NCBI RefSeq assembly: GCF_001598915.1
Contig: NZ_BDAP01000001.1
Location: forward strand, 186,001 to 250,000
Reading direction: 5' to 3'
Length of the DNA stretch: 64,000 nt
Source of the DNA: Williamsia muralis NBRC 105860
Lineage (GTDB): Bacteria > Actinomycetota > Actinomycetes > Mycobacteriales > Mycobacteriaceae
The notes below the pieces were generated by a model. That model searched no databases, was not told the DNA's origin, and saw only the letters and a list, made by a program, of their open reading frames with translations. This document shows positions 51,301 through 59,632 of the stretch, in pieces. A program made the translations under genes and the position numbers. Position 1 is the first letter of the stretch; each line of letters opens with the position of its first letter.

Positions 51301-52392
51301 TCAGTGTTCGGTGCTGAATCCGGCTCGCAGTGCGTGTCTTTCGCGAGCGAACTCGACCAGCCTGTCGATCAACGAGCTGTAGTCGAGTCCGGTGGCCTCC
51401 CACAGTTTGGGGTACATCGAGTGGGGCGTGAAGCCGGGGATCGTGTTGGCCTCGTTCAGCAACCAGCCGCGCCCGTCCTCTTCGAAGAAGAAGTCCACCC
51501 GGGCCATCCCTGAGCATCGCAGCGCGCGGAACGACTGCACAGCCAGCTCGCGAACGCGTTCGGCCTCGTTCGCCGGCAGCTCGGCCGGAATCGTCAATGC
51601 CGCGGCACCGTTGATGTACTTGTCTTCGTAGTCGTAAAACTCGGCGCCCGGCCGCACCTCGCCCGGCACCGACGTTTCGGGCTCGTTGTTGCCCAGCACG
51701 GCCACTTCGATCTCGCGCCCGACAACACCTTCTTCGATCACCACGACTTCGTCGTAGCGCAGCGCCAGCTCCACCGCCACGATGAGTTCGGCCTCGTCAT
51801 GGGCTTTCGAGATACCCACGGAGGAACCCAGATTCGCGGGCTTGACGAACATCGGAAATCCGAGTTCGGCGACTGCGCGGTCCACCAGCGTGCTGTGGTC
51901 CGACGCGCCCACCCGGTACTCGATCCACCGGCACTGAGGGATTCCGGCCTGCGCGGCAACGATTTTCGCCAACGCTTTGTCCATGCAGACAGCCGACCCG
52001 AGAACGCCTGCCCCTACGTAGGGGATCCCGGCCAGCTCCAGCATTCCCTGAACGGTGCCGTCTTCGCCGTGGGGGCCGTGCAGCAACGGCAACACGACGA
52101 CGGGTAGCCCGTCCGGTGACGCGAGCAGCTCTGACAGCGGATCGACTTCGGTACCGGCGGGCTCGAGGGCGTCGGGCAGTGAGACGTCGGGGTCGGACAG
52201 GGCCGCGATGGCCTTGTCGTTGCGGAACCACGTGCCGTCTTTGGTGATGCCGACCGGCACCAGGTCGTACTTGGACCGGTCGGCCGCGGCGAGAACGTGC
52301 GCTGCTGTCACGCAGGACACGTCGTGCTCGGCGGAGACACCGCCGAACAACACGACCAGACGCAGGCGATCGGAAAGTACGGGCGAAGACAT
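51301..52392 (-). CDS. ddl: D-alanine--D-alanine ligase
   Basis: Ddl joins two D-alanines with ATP for peptidoglycan precursors. The 363-residue ATP-grasp enzyme shows VVLFGGVSAEHDVSCVTAAH at the start, LLHGPHGEDGTVQGMLELAG near 104, FVKPANLGSSVGISKAHDEA near 175 and LLNEANTIPGFTPHSMYPKL near 315. The omega-loop region reads EFYDYEDKYING, with the Tyr expected for D-Ala-D-Ala rather than D-Ala-D-Lac ligases. ATG 52392 is chosen because TATTGT lies seven bases upstream. It is divergent from murF, an unusual location. Confidence 0.95.
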   Translation of the reverse strand: MSSPVLSDRLRLVVLFGGVSAEHDVSCVTAAHVLAAADRSKYDLVPVGITKDGTWFRNDKAIAALSDPDVSLPDALEPAGTEVDPLSELLASPDGLPVVVLPLLHGPHGEDGTVQGMLELAGIPYVGAGVLGSAVCMDKALAKIVAAQAGIPQCRWIEYRVGASDHSTLVDRAVAELGFPMFVKPANLGSSVGISKAHDEAELIVAVELALRYDEVVVIEEGVVGREIEVAVLGNNEPETSVPGEVRPGAEFYDYEDKYINGAAALTIPAELPANEAERVRELAVQSFRALRCSGMARVDFFFEEDGRGWLLNEANTIPGFTPHSMYPKLWEATGLDYSSLIDRLVEFARERHALRAGFSTEH

Positions 52393-52399
52393 GGCAGAC

Positions 52400-52405
52400 A
52401 CAATA
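52400..52405 (-). promoter_or_regulatory. -10 box of a leaderless ddl promoter
   Basis: TATTGT on the minus strand lies seven bases before ATG 52392. Together with the box at 52474-52479 it places two leaderless promoters back to back in 93 bases. Confidence 0.55.
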
Positions 52406-52473
52406 CGGGCCGAAGGAGGTGGCAAACGACGCCCAGGTGCGGGATGGGTCGTGTGGAAGCGCTGCGATGCCGG

Positions 52474-52479
52474 TAGCGT
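52474..52479 (+). promoter_or_regulatory. -10 box of a leaderless murF promoter
   Basis: TAGCGT lies six bases before GTG 52486. No Shine-Dalgarno is present. Confidence 0.5.
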
Positions 52480-52485
52480 CGACGC

Positions 52486-53802
52486 GTGCGATTCAAGGCG
52501 AGTGATGTGGCAGCGGCGACCGGTGGACGTCTGATCGGACCCGACACAACCATCGACGGTGCGAGCATCGATTCACGCAGCGTGCGTCCCGACCAGCTCT
52601 TTGTGCCGATCGTCGCCGAGCGCGACGGCCACGACTTCATCGGCAAGGCGCGCGAGGCCGGGGTCACCACCTATCTGACCAGCCGGGAGGCCGAAGGTAG
52701 CGGCACAGCCATCGTGGTCCCCGACACCGCATTGGCCCTCGCTGACCTCGGACGTGCCGCGCGCGGGCGGTTGACCGGCCCCGTTGTGGGAGTCACCGGC
52801 TCGGTGGGCAAGACGTCCACCAAAGACCTGCTCGCGTCGGTGCTGGCCACGTCGTACGTCACCGCGGCCAACGAGCGCTCTTTCAACAATGAACTCGGCT
52901 TGCCGTTGACCTTGCTGGGTGCACGCGACGACACCGAGGCCGTGGTCGTGGAGATGGGTGCACGTGGCGTCGGGCACATCGCCCTGCTGTGCGACATCGC
53001 GCGGCCCACGGTCGGGATCGTGACCAGGGTCGAAGGTGTGCACCTCGAACTCTTCGGCGACATCGAGTCGGTGGCACGGGCGAAGGGCGAATTGATCGAA
53101 GCGCTGCCCGACGACGGTTTGGCCGTACTCAACAACGACCACCCGCTGGTGGTGGCCATGTCCGACCGCACGTCGGCCACCGTATTGCGTTACGGGTTCA
53201 CCCCCGACGCCGACGTCTACGCCGACAACATCTCGCTGGACGACGAACTGCGCGGCAGTTTCACCCTGCACAGCCCCTGGGGAAGTGCGGCCGTGACCCT
53301 CGGTGCCCGCGGGGAACATCAGATCTCCAACGCGCTTGCGGCGGTGGCCGCTGCCGGCGGCATCGGCGTCCCGGTGGACAGGATCGCCGCAGGATTGGGA
53401 CAGGCCGCGATCTCCGGCCTGCGGATGGAACTCACGCGCACCGAGGGCGGCGTGCTCATCCTCAACGACGCCTACAACGCCAACCCCACGTCGATGGCCG
53501 CAGCGCTGGACTCCCTGGCGACCCTGGCCGCCTCGCGTCGCGTCGCGGTACTCGGCGTGATGGCCGAGCTCGGTGAGTCGGCGCCGGCAGAACATCTGGC
53601 CATCACCGAGCGCGCCCGTGCACTGGGCGTGGAGGTGATCGCCGTCGATGCACCCGATTACGGTCCGGACGCCCAGCATGTCCAGACCGTGGAACAGGCT
53701 GCGGCAGCACTGTCCGATCTCGCCTCGGGCGACGCGGTGCTCGTCAAAGGCAGTCGCGTGGCCGCACTGGAACGGGTCGCCGCGGCTCTGACCGCCGGCT
53801 GA
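52486..53802 (+). CDS. murF: UDP-MurNAc-tripeptide--D-Ala-D-Ala ligase MurF
   Basis: MurF adds the D-Ala-D-Ala made by Ddl to the UDP-MurNAc tripeptide. The 438-residue Mur ligase has the N-terminal UDP-binding domain (RFKASDVAAATGGRLIGPDT, SIDSRSVRPDQLFVPI), the ATP loop GVTGSVGKTSTKDLLASVL near 104, NNELGLPLTLLGARDDTEAV, EMGARGVGHIALL and NDAYNANPTSMAAALDSLAT near 330. It is normally part of the dcw cluster; here it stands alone opposite ddl, so it may be a second copy. The GTG start has a leaderless -10 box. Confidence 0.94.
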   Translation: MRFKASDVAAATGGRLIGPDTTIDGASIDSRSVRPDQLFVPIVAERDGHDFIGKAREAGVTTYLTSREAEGSGTAIVVPDTALALADLGRAARGRLTGPVVGVTGSVGKTSTKDLLASVLATSYVTAANERSFNNELGLPLTLLGARDDTEAVVVEMGARGVGHIALLCDIARPTVGIVTRVEGVHLELFGDIESVARAKGELIEALPDDGLAVLNNDHPLVVAMSDRTSATVLRYGFTPDADVYADNISLDDELRGSFTLHSPWGSAAVTLGARGEHQISNALAAVAAAGGIGVPVDRIAAGLGQAAISGLRMELTRTEGGVLILNDAYNANPTSMAAALDSLATLAASRRVAVLGVMAELGESAPAEHLAITERARALGVEVIAVDAPDYGPDAQHVQTVEQAAAALSDLASGDAVLVKGSRVAALERVAAALTAG

Positions 53803-53824
53803 TTCCCACCGAGCCGAACCCACC

Positions 53825-54961
53825 ATGACCGACGCTCCGGCAGCAAGGCCCGCACCCGTCGGTCGAGTCGACTCACTCACCGGGATCCGTTCTCTAGCAG
53901 CACTATTGGTGTGCGCCACCCACGCGGCGTTCTGGACGGGCAAGTACACCGACAACGTCGAGGGGTGGTTCTTCGCTCGCCTCGAGGTGGGTGTCGCGAT
54001 CTTCTTTGTGCTGTCGGGGTACCTGCTCTTCACCCCGTGGGTCACCGCGCTACGACAGTCCGGGGCCGCTCCGGATGTCGGCCGGTATTTCTGGCACCGG
54101 GCCCGTCGCATCCTTCCGGCGTACTGGCTCACCGTGCTCGGCGTCTACCTCGTCTTCGTCTGGAAAGAGGACAACTCGACCCTCGGTCACGGAGCCGAGG
54201 GCCTGGTCCGCAACCTGACCCTGACGCAGACCTACGGCTTCGGCTACCTCCATTCCGGCCTCACGCACATGTGGAGCCTGGCCACCGAAGTCGTCTTCTA
54301 TCTGTTGCTGCCCGTATTCGGGTGGGTGATCTCCCGGCTGTGCGGCGGGCGGTGGCGTCCAGGCGTGATGATCGCCGCGGTGATCGTGCTCATGCTGGTG
54401 TCGCCGGCCTGGGCGGTGGCCACTCATCACATCACCGGGCTCGACGTCACGGCTCGGCTGTGGGCGCCGGCGTTCCTGATCTGGTTTGCCGGCGGAATGC
54501 TGCTGGCAATCCTGGGTCAACTGATGCGCAGCTGGCATCCGCTGCTGTCGGTACTGGTGGCGGTACTCGCGTTCCAGCTCGCGTGCACGTCGATCGCGGG
54601 AGAGCCGACCATCACCCCGAACTCCCTCTCGGCGACCATCGTGAAGTCGGTGCTGTACCTCGTCATCGCGGTCGGGCTGATTGCGCCGCTGGCAATCGGC
54701 TCACGGGACCACTGGTGGAGCCGGGTGATGTCGCGGCCGGCGGTGGTGTGGTTCGGCGAGATCTCCTACGAGTTCTTCCTCGTCCATCTCATCGTGCTCG
54801 AACTGGTGATGGACATGCTCGGCTATCCGATCTTCTCCGGATCCGTGGTCGGGGTGTTCATCGTCACTGTGGTGCTGGCCACCCCCGTGGCCTGGGCGTT
54901 GCACCAGGTCACCGCCCCTTTGTGGCATAAGCGGAAGTCGGCGGTCGTGAGCGTCCGGTAA
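53825..54961 (+). CDS. Acyltransferase 3 (OafA-like) membrane protein
   Basis: The 378-residue integral membrane protein has ten or so helices and the acyltransferase-3 signature: RVDSLTGIRSLAALLVCATH with the key His near residue 33, FFVLSGYLLFTPWV, FWHRARRILPAYWLTVLGVY and THMWSLATEVVFYLLLPVFG. It transfers acetyl or other acyl groups onto an envelope carbohydrate or lipid. Among actinobacterial relatives, TmaT acetylates trehalose monomycolate, but identity with TmaT is not established. It starts 22 bases after murF without a Shine-Dalgarno. Confidence 0.88.
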   Translation: MTDAPAARPAPVGRVDSLTGIRSLAALLVCATHAAFWTGKYTDNVEGWFFARLEVGVAIFFVLSGYLLFTPWVTALRQSGAAPDVGRYFWHRARRILPAYWLTVLGVYLVFVWKEDNSTLGHGAEGLVRNLTLTQTYGFGYLHSGLTHMWSLATEVVFYLLLPVFGWVISRLCGGRWRPGVMIAAVIVLMLVSPAWAVATHHITGLDVTARLWAPAFLIWFAGGMLLAILGQLMRSWHPLLSVLVAVLAFQLACTSIAGEPTITPNSLSATIVKSVLYLVIAVGLIAPLAIGSRDHWWSRVMSRPAVVWFGEISYEFFLVHLIVLELVMDMLGYPIFSGSVVGVFIVTVVLATPVAWALHQVTAPLWHKRKSAVVSVR

Positions 54962-54993
54962 TACTGGTTGAAAGCGCTTCACCGGGAGGTCAC

Positions 54994-56247
54994 ATGACCG
55001 ACAGTTCTGCATTCGCCACCGACGGTGGTGCTGCCGCGGATATCCGCCGTTGGTGTGACCACTCCAAGATCCCCGGTCGTCACCCCGATCTGTCGGACGC
55101 AGCCTCGATCCTGATCGCATCCGGCTTCCTGTCCGATTCGGCACGGGCTGTGCTGGTGCGTCGCGCAACCGCCGGGATGCCGATTCCCGCGATCGGCGGT
55201 TTCGGGGATCTCCGCCGACTGCATCGTGAGCTCGACCAACTCGACGACTACCTGCGTAATCCCCGAATGCCCCGGGTCGGCGCGATGGTGCTGCGATCGC
55301 GGATCATGACCCTCACCCGTCGGCGAGAGACCGCCCGAAATCTTGTCACCGCCTCCAAGCCGGTGTTCGCGGGCACCGTGCGCGGCATCCGCCGGGAGCG
55401 TCGCGACGGTCTCTACCTCGACATTCCCGACCGCGAACGGCTCTTCAACGCGCTGCTCTTCACCCCGACCCCCAACAGCCTCGACTCCGGTTATCTGCGC
55501 CGCGCAGGTGCGATGGCTGCGAACACCGCTGCGGGTGTGATCGGCCAGCTCACCGACGGGCGTTCACGTGCGGGGCAGTGGGTGGCGGAAAAGGCCGCGA
55601 TCATCGAGGGGCCCGACGACGACAGTTCGTCGTCGGCAGGGTTCGTCGACGGCTACGAGACGTTGCTCTACGTCGCCGGCAGTGCCTACGACCGGATCGT
55701 TCGGTCGCCCGTGTGGCGCAGCGACCACTTCTCGGCGCAGCGGACTCAGATCAATCTGCATGCCGAGCTGGCGGAGATCTCCGCCGACGTGATCAACCTC
55801 CGTACCGTCCGGATCGAGTTGGACCGGGTTCGTGTGGTGGCAGCATCCGATGAGCGTCTCGGTGAGCAGCTGCGTTCACGGGAGGCCGAGTTGCGTCCGG
55901 TGTGGTCGCAGTTGATCGCGCGGGTGGCTGCCCTCGCCGATGTCGCCGACGCGGTGGCCGCGGCGGCTCACGAACTGCGGATCCTCGAGCAGGTCAACTA
56001 CGCCGGCACCATCGACCATCGCATCGACCAACTGATAGGCCGCTCCGGCGAGCGAGAGCTGTCGGCAGAGAACACTCGTCGTCTCAGCGAGCAACTCGGT
56101 ATGGGTCGCACACACCTTCGGGACTACCGGAACATCTTGCAGGGCAACGTGACCGGCGTTCTGGGGTCGGCCTACGAAGAGCCGGTCCTGCCTGCGCCGA
56201 GCCGGGCGATCACCAACCCGCGCCTGCGAAAAGAAACGGACAGCTGA
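54994..56247 (+). CDS. Conserved hypothetical protein, alpha-helical
   Basis: This 417-residue protein is not recognised. It is soluble, rich in Arg and Ala, and predicted largely helical. Distinctive stretches are RRWCDHSKIPGRHPDLSDAA, MVLRSRIMTLTRRRETARNL, GFVDGYETLLYVAGSAYDRI and a C-terminal coiled region (LAEISADVINLRTVRIELDR to LEQVNYAGTIDHRIDQLIGR). No signal peptide or catalytic motif is seen. GGGAGG precedes ATG 54994, 32 bases after the acyltransferase, so it probably belongs to the murF-acyltransferase transcript. Confidence 0.75.
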   Translation: MTDSSAFATDGGAAADIRRWCDHSKIPGRHPDLSDAASILIASGFLSDSARAVLVRRATAGMPIPAIGGFGDLRRLHRELDQLDDYLRNPRMPRVGAMVLRSRIMTLTRRRETARNLVTASKPVFAGTVRGIRRERRDGLYLDIPDRERLFNALLFTPTPNSLDSGYLRRAGAMAANTAAGVIGQLTDGRSRAGQWVAEKAAIIEGPDDDSSSSAGFVDGYETLLYVAGSAYDRIVRSPVWRSDHFSAQRTQINLHAELAEISADVINLRTVRIELDRVRVVAASDERLGEQLRSREAELRPVWSQLIARVAALADVADAVAAAAHELRILEQVNYAGTIDHRIDQLIGRSGERELSAENTRRLSEQLGMGRTHLRDYRNILQGNVTGVLGSAYEEPVLPAPSRAITNPRLRKETDS

Positions 56248-56260
56248 GGCTCTCGGTTCC

Positions 56261-56698
56261 TCAACTGTGCGACCACTCTCGAAGGTAGGACTTCTCGGTG
56301 TCCGTCAACCGTCGTAGTCGCTGCTTGTCGATGTCGACCACAGCCATCTGGGTGCTCGCAACGCAGGCGGGCTTGGAGTCCGGGGCGGCCGCCGCCGACC
56401 TCACCTCATAACCGATTGTGAAGTCGACTGATCGGAACCCCTTGATCCACATCGCAATTCGGAGTGGACTGTCCTCGTGACGCAATTGCGCCTGATACCG
56501 GATCTCGACGGTGACGATCATGGCACTCTTGATCAGCGGCGCGTATTGCTCACCCACGCTCAGCAGCCAGGCGACGCGCGCCTCCTCCATCAGGGTGATC
56601 ATGCGGGCGTGATTGATGTGTCCGAACGCATCCATGTCCGACCAGCGCACAGGCACGTCGGCAACATAGGCGAATCCGCCGGCAGGCTCGCCGTTCAT
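56261..56698 (-). CDS. Hotdog-fold acyl-CoA thioesterase
   Basis: The 145-residue 4HBT/YbgC-type protein contains VPVRWSDMDAFGHINHARMI near residue 15, with the catalytic Asp, followed by TLMEEARVAWLLSV and VEIRYQAQLRHEDSPLRIAM. It should hydrolyse acyl-CoA or acyl-carrier thioesters in the cytosol. GGAGG lies six bases before ATG 56698. It is divergent from the mycolyltransferase and convergent with the hypothetical gene before it. Confidence 0.88.
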   Translation of the reverse strand: MNGEPAGGFAYVADVPVRWSDMDAFGHINHARMITLMEEARVAWLLSVGEQYAPLIKSAMIVTVEIRYQAQLRHEDSPLRIAMWIKGFRSVDFTIGYEVRSAAAAPDSKPACVASTQMAVVDIDKQRLRRLTDTEKSYLREWSHS

Positions 56699-56895
56699 AG
56701 CTGTCCTCCATCGTGGTGCGCTGTCGGGTGGGCAGGACCCCGGTCGAGGCTAGCGGTTGGTGCACGTCGTGGTCGCGCGTCCAGGTGCCGAAGTTCACAA
56801 TGAAGATTCGCTACTGATTCGTTAACCTCACTTTTCTTAGCTTGCGAACCTCGGTACCCTTCGGTGTCCAGAAAACGGCGACGAGGAGGCCATAC

Positions 56896-57885
56896 GTGGC
56901 GCGCAACGCACCAAAGCTCGGTCTACTGGGAGCGTTGGCAGCATGCGGCGTGATCATGGCCTCGAATGCAGCGGTGGCCACCGCCGTCCCGGCCGGCGAA
57001 GTGACGATCGAGAAGGTCGTCAAAGTCGGCTCGCAGCGTGAAGATCTGACAATCGCGTCACCGGCGATGGGTGGGGACGTTCACCTCACCGTGCTGTTGC
57101 CCCAAGACCGGTCGTCCTCGCGCGGCAGCCTGTACTTGCTCGACGGTGCGGGCAGCAAGTCGTCGACGGTCAGCGACTGGATCGACAAGGGCGGCGCCGA
57201 GAAGTTCTTCGCCGACAAAGACGTCAACGTCGTCCTTCCGGCAGGGCGGGGCGCGTTCTACACCGACTGGCAGCAGCGCGATCCAGAGATGGGCAAACCC
57301 AAGTGGGAGACGTTCCTGACCAAGGAACTGCCCCCGCTGATCGACGAGACGTACAACAGCAACGGCAACAACGCAGTCGCGGGGCTGTCGATGGGCGGCC
57401 AATCGGCGTTCGCGCTCGCCACCCGGCATCCGTCGCTGTACACAGGCGTCGGCTCGATGAGCGGCTGCCCGCCGGTGAGCGGCCCGATCAACGAAAGCTA
57501 CGTCCGCGCGACCGTCGCCAAAGACGGTGGCGATGCCACCAACATGTGGGGACCGTGGGGTTCGCCCGGCTGGGCTGAACATGACCCGTCCGGACGCCTC
57601 GATGCGTTGCGCGGCAAGCAGATCTACATTTCGGCGGGCTCCGGTGTTCCCGGGCCCCTCGATCGGCGCACTGTGCCCGACCCGGGCCTCACCAAAGACC
57701 AAGCAGTTGCCGTCGGTGGCTACCTGGAGATCGGCGCCTACCGGTGCTCGATCGAGTTCGCCGTACGGATGCGGGCCGCTGGGATCCCCGCCACCGAGAA
57801 CTTCCAGGTGATCGGCACCCATTCCTGGGCGTACTGGGCCGAGGACCTCAAGACGCTCTGGCCGGCCCTGTCGCCCGGCCTCTGA
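56896..57885 (+). CDS. Antigen 85-type mycolyltransferase
   Basis: The enzyme transfers mycolic acid between trehalose monomycolate molecules or onto arabinogalactan outside the membrane. The 329-residue precursor has a signal peptide (about 1-34; LLGALAACGVIMASNAAVAT). The alpha/beta-hydrolase domain has LYLLDGAGSKSSTVSDW, the nucleophile motif AGLSMGGQSAFALATRHP near residue 165 and the terminal His in IGTHSWAYWAEDL near 305. I chose GTG 56896 because GAGGAGG lies six bases upstream. It completes the pathway begun by the emb and dprE genes in this window. Confidence 0.92.
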   Translation: MARNAPKLGLLGALAACGVIMASNAAVATAVPAGEVTIEKVVKVGSQREDLTIASPAMGGDVHLTVLLPQDRSSSRGSLYLLDGAGSKSSTVSDWIDKGGAEKFFADKDVNVVLPAGRGAFYTDWQQRDPEMGKPKWETFLTKELPPLIDETYNSNGNNAVAGLSMGGQSAFALATRHPSLYTGVGSMSGCPPVSGPINESYVRATVAKDGGDATNMWGPWGSPGWAEHDPSGRLDALRGKQIYISAGSGVPGPLDRRTVPDPGLTKDQAVAVGGYLEIGAYRCSIEFAVRMRAAGIPATENFQVIGTHSWAYWAEDLKTLWPALSPGL

Positions 57886-57898
57886 CCAACGCGGTGAT

Positions 57899-58960
57899 CT
57901 AGCGGGACGCGCGGTCGCGGGCGAAGGCCACGAACCGGTCGTTCTCCGCTGCATGCGTCACGGTGACCCGCACACCTTCGCCTGCGAACGGGCGAATGAT
58001 CACACCGGCGTCCATCGCTTCCTGAGCGAAACGTGTCGTGTCGTCGGCGAGGTCGATCCACACGAAGTTCGCCTGACTTGCCGGCACGTTGTATCCGGCG
58101 TTGCGAAGCTCGCTGGTGACCCGCTCGCGCTCGGCGACCACGGAGTCGGTCCGGGCCAGGAGTTCGTCTTTGGCATGCAGACTCGCGATGGCAGCCGACT
58201 GGGCCAGCGAGTTCACGCTGAAGGGCACGTGCACCTTGAGCAGTGCATTCGTGACTGCCGGGTCGGCGATCGCATAACCGACCCGCAACCCGGCCAGACC
58301 GTAGGCCTTCGAGAACGTGCGCAGCACAACGAGGTTCTTGTAGCGGCGATGTAGTTCGACTGCGTCGTAGCGTTGGGCCTCGGTGGGCCTGACGTACTCG
58401 TAGTAGGCCTCGTCGAGCGCCACGATCACATTGGACGGAACCCGAGCCATGAAGTCGTGGAGGGCAGCTGAGTCGACGACGGTGCCTGTCGGGTTGTTCG
58501 GGTTGCAGATGAAGATCAACCGGGTGCGGTCGGTGATGGCGTCGGCCATCGCCGGCAGATCGTGCACTCGTCCCTCGGTGAGCGGCACCTGGACCGGGGT
58601 CGCACCAGCAACCCGGGTGGCCAGCGGGTACGTCTCGAACGACCGCCACGCGAAGAGCACCTCGTCTCCAGGCCGCGTGGCGATGGTGATCAGGTTCTGG
58701 CAAAGGGTGACCGACCCGCAGCCGGTCTGGATGTTCTCCGGGGCCACATCGAGATGCTTGGCCAGCTCGCTGGTCAGCTCCACCGCACCGTTGTCGGGGT
58801 AGCGGTTGACGCCGGCCGCGGCCTCGGCGATCGCGGCGGCGACACCCGGCAGGGGTCCGTCGGTGGTCTCGTTACTCGCGAGTTTGAGAGCGCCGGGCAC
58901 GTTCTTGCCGGGCACGTAGGCGGGGACGTCGGCGAGATCGGGGCGGATATGCGGGGTCAC
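57899..58960 (-). CDS. hisC2: Histidinol-phosphate / aromatic amino acid aminotransferase
   Basis: This 353-residue PLP enzyme transaminates histidinol phosphate or aromatic amino acids. Class I/II landmarks are KLASNETTDGPLPGVAAAI, ICNPNNPTGTVV near 155, VALDEAYYEYVRP near 185, and the Schiff-base Lys in RTFSKAYGLAGLRVGYAIAD near 215. It resembles Rv3772 (HisC2/Pat), which in M. tuberculosis lies near the bpa/aminotransferase region. GTG 58960 is set by TAGATT seven bases upstream. It converges on the mycolyltransferase. Confidence 0.92.
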   Translation of the reverse strand: MTPHIRPDLADVPAYVPGKNVPGALKLASNETTDGPLPGVAAAIAEAAAGVNRYPDNGAVELTSELAKHLDVAPENIQTGCGSVTLCQNLITIATRPGDEVLFAWRSFETYPLATRVAGATPVQVPLTEGRVHDLPAMADAITDRTRLIFICNPNNPTGTVVDSAALHDFMARVPSNVIVALDEAYYEYVRPTEAQRYDAVELHRRYKNLVVLRTFSKAYGLAGLRVGYAIADPAVTNALLKVHVPFSVNSLAQSAAIASLHAKDELLARTDSVVAERERVTSELRNAGYNVPASQANFVWIDLADDTTRFAQEAMDAGVIIRPFAGEGVRVTVTHAAENDRFVAFARDRASR

Positions 58961-58967
58961 CCCAACC

Positions 58968-58973
58968 AATCTA
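58968..58973 (-). promoter_or_regulatory. -10 box of a leaderless aminotransferase promoter
   Basis: TAGATT on the minus strand lies seven bases before GTG 58960. No ribosome-binding site is present. Confidence 0.5.
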
Positions 58974-59099
58974 GGGGAGGCTGCCGACTCCCCTCACCAG
59001 GGCCTCTTGCCGTTGCGGAGGTGGCGCGACGAGGCGGTTTGCTCTGGCTGCCGCGGACTGTGTAATCTTTTGCTTCGGCAGTTCGAAAGGACTCCACCA

Positions 59100-59191
59100 G
59101 GAGGCGTGCCAGAGCGGCCGAATGGGACTCACTGCTAATGAGTTGTTCCGCTAAAACGGAACCGGAGGTTCAAATCCTCTCGCCTCCGCCA
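59100..59191 (+). tRNA. tRNA-Ser(GCU)
   Basis: The acceptor GGAGGCG pairs with CGCCTCC. The anticodon arm ACTCA-CTGCTAA-TGAGT carries anticodon GCT, the long variable arm contains GTTCCGCTAAAACGGAAC, and the T-loop is GGTTCAAATCC. CCA (59189-59191) is encoded. TAATCT near 59063 is a plausible -10. Confidence 0.96.
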
Positions 59192-59227
59192 GTGCAACCA
59201 GACTGACGTACAACTGAACACGAACAT

Positions 59228-59300
59228 GCGCCCGTAGCTCAACGGATAGAGCACTTGACTACGGATCAAGAGGTTAGGGGTTCGAATCCCTTCGGGCGCA
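59228..59300 (+). tRNA. tRNA-Arg(ACG)
   Basis: The acceptor GCGCCCG pairs with CGGGCGC. The D-arm is GCTCAACGGATAGAGC, the anticodon arm is CTTGA-CTACGGA-TCAAG with anticodon ACG, and the T-arm is GGGGTTCGAATCCC. CCA is not encoded. It lies 36 bases after tRNA-Ser, probably on the same transcript. Confidence 0.96.
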
Positions 59301-59309
59301 CTACAGATG

Positions 59310-59353
59310 CGGCCCACACCATCGCACTCGCGAGGTGTGGGCCGTTTCTTTTT
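59310..59353 (+). terminator. Intrinsic terminator after the tRNA pair
   Basis: CGGCCCACACC (59310-59320) and GGTGTGGGCCG (59334-59344) form an 11-base stem followed by TTTCTTTTT. It is the only classical stem-plus-U-tract terminator clearly seen in the window. Confidence 0.9.
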
Positions 59354-59632
59354 GCCGAGTGGGCCGAACGCCTGACGGTCCCTGGTGCAAGTAATGGTAT
59401 GTGCAACAGCAGATTCCGCGCCTGCGACCGAGGCGATGGCGCGGCCACCTCACCAGCGGCCATCTTCGGCAACCACCGCCGCTTCTGCTCTGATTCCAGA
59501 GGTCACGATCGATGTGACATCCACGAGCGTAACATTGGACAATGGCAGTAATGTGGCTGGTCAACGGCTGATGGTGGGGCGGCGAGTGTGCCCCGACCAA
59601 GCACCACGTATCTGAAACGGGAGGCCTGAATC
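59354..59632 (+). other. Intergenic region before the monooxygenase
   Basis: No gene is recognised. TAACAT near 59529 is a candidate -10 for the monooxygenase, which has its own GGGAGG ribosome site. The remainder looks like non-coding or decayed sequence. Confidence 0.4.
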
